A DNA stretch of 62,462 nucleotides, from NCBI GenBank assembly GCA_022446825.1, contig JAKVBY010000049.1, positions 1 through 62,462 on the forward strand, in the 5' to 3' direction. Below the pieces are notes generated by a model. That model saw nothing but the letters and a program-made list of their open reading frames with translations. It made no database searches and was not told the origin of the DNA. This DNA comes from Pirellulaceae bacterium (GTDB lineage: Bacteria; Planctomycetota; Planctomycetia; Pirellulales; Pirellulaceae). Of the stretch, positions 57,646 to 62,462 are shown piece by piece. The translations under genes and the position numbers were made by a program. How positions within the stretch are numbered: the first letter of the stretch is position 1; every line of letters starts with the position of its first letter.

Positions 57646-58086
57646 TCAATTCGACGTCTTTAAGACTCCAATGACCTCGAAGAAAAACTTCCAAAACACG
57701 TCAAAGCCAAACAACACAGTAGCCAAAATAAATATCACCACAATGACGACAATCGATGCTCGGATTAATTCACCCCGCGTGGGCCAGGAAACTTTGTTCA
57801 TTTCTGCTTGCACAGCAATCAGAAAGTCAGCAAAGTTTGGCAGATTGACCACGCGAAAGCCGATCCATGCCCCCAACAGCAAGATGCACCCCGGAACATA
57901 ATACTTAACCTTAGGGCCGACTATCGTCAGCTGCTCATGCAGCGCCCAACAGGCAAGAAAACATATTAACCAAACCACCCCACACGTTAATTGACGCGAT
58001 ACCTTACCTTGACTCGGCTTATAAATCTCAAATTCAAACCAGCTGCTAAAGAAGCCGCTCTTCGAAATTGCTTTTTCTTTTGACAT
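57646..58086 (-). CDS. secE: Preprotein translocase subunit SecE
   Basis: A 146-residue SecE with three hydrophobic helices (about 33-53, 64-83, 110-135), the longer form also found in E. coli. The conserved amphipathic segment EMNKVSWPTRGEL precedes the last helix ASIVVIVVIFILATVLFGF. It clamps SecY in the Sec channel. AAGGAG lies five bases before the ATG. The extra N-terminal part faces the cytoplasm. It lies between tRNA-Trp and nusG; rpmG, which often sits here, is absent. Confidence 0.95.
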   Translation of the reverse strand: MSKEKAISKSGFFSSWFEFEIYKPSQGKVSRQLTCGVVWLICFLACWALHEQLTIVGPKVKYYVPGCILLLGAWIGFRVVNLPNFADFLIAVQAEMNKVSWPTRGELIRASIVVIVVIFILATVLFGFDVFWKFFFEVIGVLKTSN

Positions 58087-58250
58087 CAGGTCTCCTTAAC
58101 CCTCGTCGGCCGCGAGCCTTTCCCAACGACCCCAAACTCCATTTTTACTCGCCGGCAAAGGACCGACAGTCGCTTCCATTCTCAGCTTCGCCCCCCATCG
58201 GAAAACGAAGCCAACCATACCTCTCACTTTCTAATCCAAACAATGTATGG

Positions 58251-58323
58251 CAGGGGCGGTGGGACTTGAACTCACAACCCCCGGTTTTGGAAACCGGTGC
58301 TCTGCCAATTGAGCTACGCCCCT
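58251..58323 (-). tRNA. tRNA-Trp (anticodon CCA)
   Basis: The 73-nt minus-strand sequence has acceptor AGGGGCG/CGCCCCT, D-arm with AGCTCAATTGGCAGAGC, anticodon stem CCGGT/ACCGG around TTCCAAA giving CCA, and T-loop TTCAAGT. It lies between tuf and secE, a common location for tRNA-Trp. The CCA end is not encoded. Confidence 0.96.
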
Positions 58324-58369
58324 TTAGTAAATCACCCACAAAAGAACCCGCCTGTGGGCAATTGCTATT

Positions 58370-59566
<1,197 letters not shown>

Positions 59567-59653
59567 TGCGCCTTACACCTGCTTCGTATAATTGTGGAGG
59601 AAACAAAACCCGATGTTCTTACTAGTTTTACGTATTTCCGATATTTCAGAAAG

Positions 59654-59726
<73 letters not shown>

Positions 59727-59823
59727 GTTTGCAGCAACCGCTCAGAAGCGACCCATCTAATCCCTTCTATCTGCTTTCACCGAATCACCGGGCCGCCAAA
59801 ACAGCGACCACCACAAACGCAAG

Positions 59824-59894
59824 AGCGGGCGAAGGGAATCGAACCCTCATCTTCAGCTTGGAAGGCTGTGGCTCTACCATTGAGCTACGCCCGC
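59824..59894 (-). tRNA. tRNA-Gly (anticodon TCC)
   Basis: The 71-nt minus-strand cloverleaf has acceptor GCGGGCG/CGCCCGC, anticodon stem ACAGC/GCTGA-type around CTTCCAA giving TCC, and T-arm GGGTTCGATTCCC. It is the glyT-type tRNA of the cluster. Confidence 0.95.
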
Positions 59895-59972
59895 GCCAGA
59901 CTAAATCCCAAAAAATAAATCGCAAATCCAAAAAGCATGTCACTTCGCGCTTAGGCTCTGAGATTGACCCAA

Positions 59973-60054
59973 TGGGGGGTGTAGGATTCGAACCTACGAA
60001 GGCGTTGCCATCAGATTTACAGTCTGACCCCTTTGACCGCTCGGGAAACCCCCC
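59973..60054 (-). tRNA. tRNA-Tyr (anticodon GTA)
   Basis: A class II tRNA of 82 nt on the minus strand: acceptor GGGGGGT/ACCCCCC, anticodon stem TCAGA/TCTGA around CTGTAAA giving GTA, a long variable arm after it and T-arm AGGTTCGAATCCT. It holds the tyrU position of the cluster. Confidence 0.96.
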
Positions 60055-60148
60055 TTAATTAGTGTGTTTTACTGCTAATTCGTGGCATGAACATTAAAGC
60101 TGAGAACTCAAAATACAACCAGCATTCACAATCATTTACGCTATATGG

Positions 60149-60221
60149 AGCCAGCGGAGGGATTCGAACCCACGACCTGCTGATTACAAATCAGCTGCTC
60201 TGCCAACTGAGCTACGCTGGC
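60149..60221 (-). tRNA. tRNA-Thr (anticodon TGT)
   Basis: The 73-nt minus-strand cloverleaf has acceptor GCCAGCG/CGCTGGC, anticodon stem GCTGA/TCAGC around TTTGTAA giving TGT, and T-arm GGGTTCGAATCCC. It is first in the tRNA-tuf transcript, the thrU position of E. coli. Confidence 0.96.
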
Positions 60222-60601
60222 GCGCCGTTTTGTACTGGAAAACACGTTAATATACCCAGCCACAAAACTGCCGCAAGCCGAGTTCGGACGTACGGCTCAA
60301 GAAAGTTGGCATCCCAGGCAAATCACCACCAATTTTTACACGGCAGCTATTGCCCAGCCTATGGCAAGAATTCCTCTGGCACTTGCCTGCTTACTGAAAA
60401 ACAGCCTGCTTGCTAACAGGGTTCACCGCGCACCGACTTTATGACCAGACCGCATCGCCAAATCGTGTTTGGAAATCGCCTTCCTCACCGAGTTAGATCC
60501 CCTGGCTTGGGGCACCAATGAAACAAATGATGCTTAAGAACAAAATCGAGCTAAGCCACAAGAATCGTGACACGGCTCAAAATCCAACTTAAAACACTCT
60601 G
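60222..60601. other. Intergenic region upstream of the tRNA-tuf transcript
   Basis: This 380-bp stretch lies between the sigma factor gene (upstream, same strand) and the tRNA cluster. Its lower part holds a good promoter candidate at 60249-60276. No gene or repeat is recognised in the rest. Confidence 0.5.
60249..60276 (-). promoter_or_regulatory. Sigma-70-type promoter candidate for the tRNA-tuf operon
   Basis: On the minus strand TTGCGG and TATATT are separated by 16 bases. Transcription would start about 20 bases before tRNA-Thr(TGT), a fitting position for a stable RNA operon promoter. Recognition is by eye only. Confidence 0.5.
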
Positions 60602-62266
60602 TCAATCGAGGATTTCCACACGTTCCTCTGCAGCGGCTACCCGCAACTTACTCATGGCGCGCGCCTCGATTTGTCGCACGCGTTCTTTGGTCACCCCCAT
60701 CTCCAACCCCAGCTGCTTTAATGTTTGAGGTTGTCGCGAGTGGTCAAGACCAAACCGATTGATGATAATCTTTTGCTCTCGTTCGTCAAGGTGGCACAAC
60801 ATCGACCCAATTTGCTGTTTCCGCATATGCTGGGCACTTTCTAGCTGATATTGATCGCTCCTAATATCGGGCTTGCCACTGAACACTTCGTCATTGCTCG
60901 TGCGAAACCGATCGCGCTGTTTGAATTCCGCTGGAATGCTACGGGCAAAATTCTTCATAATTGCCCAACTTGCATAGGTACTGAATTTGTTACCACGCGC
61001 ATAGTCAAACTTCTCAACAGCCCGGAACAATGACATGTTTCCGTCGCTGACCAAAGCAAAAAAGTCGTCCGTCGCGGCAATGTGTCGCTTTGCAATGGAA
61101 ACCACCAGACGGAGATTGGCTTTGACAATCTCATTCTTCACCTTGGTTCCTTCCTCATAAAGATCTTCGATGCGCTGCATTAACGAACTCTTCGGGTTCT
61201 CCGAGTTAAGTTCGTCCCGGAGCAGTGCCGCAATGTGCTTCAAATAATTCAGCTTGCGAAACAAGTACTGTTCTTGCTCTGCCGTCAGCAACGGTACATC
61301 GTAAAGCGAAGCCAAATATTGGGGTAAACCCGCGGGAATGCGGGGCTTTCGCTTCACAGGGGGGGCTTCCGGAAAAGTTCCCAAAATAAGCTTTTCGGCC
61401 CCTTTTTTATCGAACTCTTCGTTGTAGATGCTGTCGAGCGGCAATTCCATAATGAGTGCAGCACGCACCTCATTAATAATACGATAAATACTCGAAATGG
61501 TACGTCCAAACTTCCTGCTCAAAGCATCCACAGTCCAATCCGCTCGATGCAACTGATAGATACGTCGTTTCACCTCATCGGACAACGGAGCCTGCTGGCT
61601 CGGAAAAACTGCTGCCTCGGGGTGCTCCTGATCAAATTGCTTCAACGTATAGCGGATTGTTTCCACACTGCGCTCCATCTGCTTGGCAACTCGTCTTGCT
61701 ACCTCTGACGCAGTGGCGCCTGTTTTTGCTAGTCGCCGAGAACGGCTTACAATCTCCTGACGCTCCATCTCCGAAATTTGACTGAACCGCTCACCTCGTT
61801 TGATGCGATCAGGATTCTTACTGACAAAACGCTGCACACTACTCTGCAGAAAGCCGACGCGTTTGCGGCCATCAAAAATAAAACGCCGACTTACCAGTCC
61901 TTGATTTCTCCATCGGGAAATCGTCTTCGACGAAACGTTAAACATTTTGCTGAGGCCCTCAACCGTGTGGACTTGTTCGGGCGCATCCTCTGCCCGGATG
62001 TCGGCTGAGTCAGAGACATCCTCCACGAACAAACGCAAATCGTGCCTCGCTTCCTCGCCAGAAATTTTTTGTGGCGGGGCCACCTCGGGTCGATAATCCG
62101 TAATGCGGTAACACATATATTCGTAGGTGTAAGTGCGTTTTGGATCAATTTCATGGAGCAAACGCTCGGCCCTTTCTATTTGCTCCACCTTGCGTTCTCG
62201 GGGAGCAAAACGGACTTGCTGATCCCGCAATGCTTTTAATACCGAATTCTGGTAGTGAGCATGCAT
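60602..62266 (-). CDS. Sigma-70 family RNA polymerase sigma factor with long N-terminal HTH-rich extension
   Basis: A 554-residue sigma factor. Residues 310-350 look like region 1.2 (GLPQYLASLYDVPLLTAEQE), 376-446 are region 2 (KANLRLVVSIAKRH; KFSTYASWAIMKNFARSIPA), and 486-545 are region 4 with its helix-turn-helix (LGLEMGVTKERVRQIEARAM, then SKLR). Before these lie about 300 residues unlike normal sigma factors: a MerR/excisionase-like helix-turn-helix at 101-148 (LSKMFNVSSKTISRWRNQGL), a second possible one at 166-210 and a third at 228-270 (LSRKFGRTISSIYRIINEVR). Region 2 to 4 spacing is short, so region 3 is reduced. I choose the ATG at 62266 with GAGGGA six bases upstream; the frame extends to 62338. 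It sits before the tRNA-tuf-rpo block. It may be a major or an alternative factor. Confidence 0.88.
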   Translation of the reverse strand: MHAHYQNSVLKALRDQQVRFAPRERKVEQIERAERLLHEIDPKRTYTYEYMCYRITDYRPEVAPPQKISGEEARHDLRLFVEDVSDSADIRAEDAPEQVHTVEGLSKMFNVSSKTISRWRNQGLVSRRFIFDGRKRVGFLQSSVQRFVSKNPDRIKRGERFSQISEMERQEIVSRSRRLAKTGATASEVARRVAKQMERSVETIRYTLKQFDQEHPEAAVFPSQQAPLSDEVKRRIYQLHRADWTVDALSRKFGRTISSIYRIINEVRAALIMELPLDSIYNEEFDKKGAEKLILGTFPEAPPVKRKPRIPAGLPQYLASLYDVPLLTAEQEQYLFRKLNYLKHIAALLRDELNSENPKSSLMQRIEDLYEEGTKVKNEIVKANLRLVVSIAKRHIAATDDFFALVSDGNMSLFRAVEKFDYARGNKFSTYASWAIMKNFARSIPAEFKQRDRFRTSNDEVFSGKPDIRSDQYQLESAQHMRKQQIGSMLCHLDEREQKIIINRFGLDHSRQPQTLKQLGLEMGVTKERVRQIEARAMSKLRVAAAEERVEILD

Positions 62267-62462
62267 GATATCCCTCTTCTTCGCTATCACGAACCTCAGC
62301 GGTGTTCCCTGCGACTCCCATCGCCCGCTTAGATCCAAACCACTGGGGAATGACCCTTTCCCAAGGTCCTCTCCTGAGTATTAATAACGTAAAACCATCA
62401 CCCATTCATCTGGATTTATACGTTGGACGTTCCAAAACGGTTCTGCGTTACCAACAAAATCG

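Overview
The window looks like a chromosome segment of a planctomycete, most likely a member of the Pirellulales. The grounds are gene content: paired secreted DUF1549/DUF1553 + DUF1501 and DUF1592-type + DUF1552 proteins with c-type haem motifs, a PVC-type haem-binding CxxCH protein with a HEAT-like middle, a giant Ser/Thr kinase fused to WD40 and TPR repeats, a dockerin protein, and many genes with weak Shine-Dalgarno sequences or TTG/GTG starts. Family names come from motif recognition, not from database searches.

Layout. 1-0.65 kb: 3' end of a dockerin-bearing secreted protein. 0.75-5.9 kb: kinase-WD40-TPR receptor (minus). 6.6-9.0 kb: FG-GAP/VCBS protein and a phytanoyl-CoA dioxygenase-like protein (plus), then a decayed Nramp-like transporter remnant. 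9.5-16.9 kb (minus): SAF-type NAD-dependent oxidoreductase, BNR sialidase-like protein, PlsC-like acyltransferase, M81/MlrC-like metallopeptidase, DUF1552 protein. 16.9-20 kb: DUF1592-type cytochrome. 21-25.8 kb: the DUF1501 and LamG-DUF1549-DUF1553 pair. 26.2-29.9 kb: a large secreted protein with amidotransferase-like and degenerate PHP-like parts. Then tRNA-Arg, an adenylate-kinase-like protein and an HSDL2-like dehydrogenase (one operon), PurU-like deformylase, endonuclease/exonuclease/phosphatase protein, S4 protein, TPR-redoxin fusion, PVC haem protein, sugar-phosphate isomerase-like protein and ferredoxin.

42.7-62.3 kb is a core information-processing block, all on the minus strand. 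In transcription order it reads: an unusual sigma-70 factor, tRNA-Thr(TGT), tRNA-Tyr(GTA), tRNA-Gly(TCC), tRNA-Thr(GGT), tuf, tRNA-Trp(CCA), secE, nusG, rplK, rplA, rplJ, rplL, rpoB, rpoC, rpsL, rpsG, fusA. The tRNA-tuf-secE-nusG-rplKAJL-rpoBC order matches the arrangement known from Escherichia coli. Here the str genes rpsL-rpsG-fusA are joined on directly, with no rpmG between tuf and secE.

No insertion sequence, prophage, CRISPR array or rRNA gene was seen. The most unusual items are: the sigma factor with about 250 extra N-terminal residues holding three apparent helix-turn-helix segments; NusG with a 129-residue acidic extension; the kinase with 21 WD40 repeats; the secreted protein with a PHP-like fold that has lost metal ligands; an HSDL2-like dehydrogenase with alanine where serine is expected, co-transcribed with an enlarged adenylate-kinase-like protein; and a pentapeptide VWQE array in the dockerin protein.
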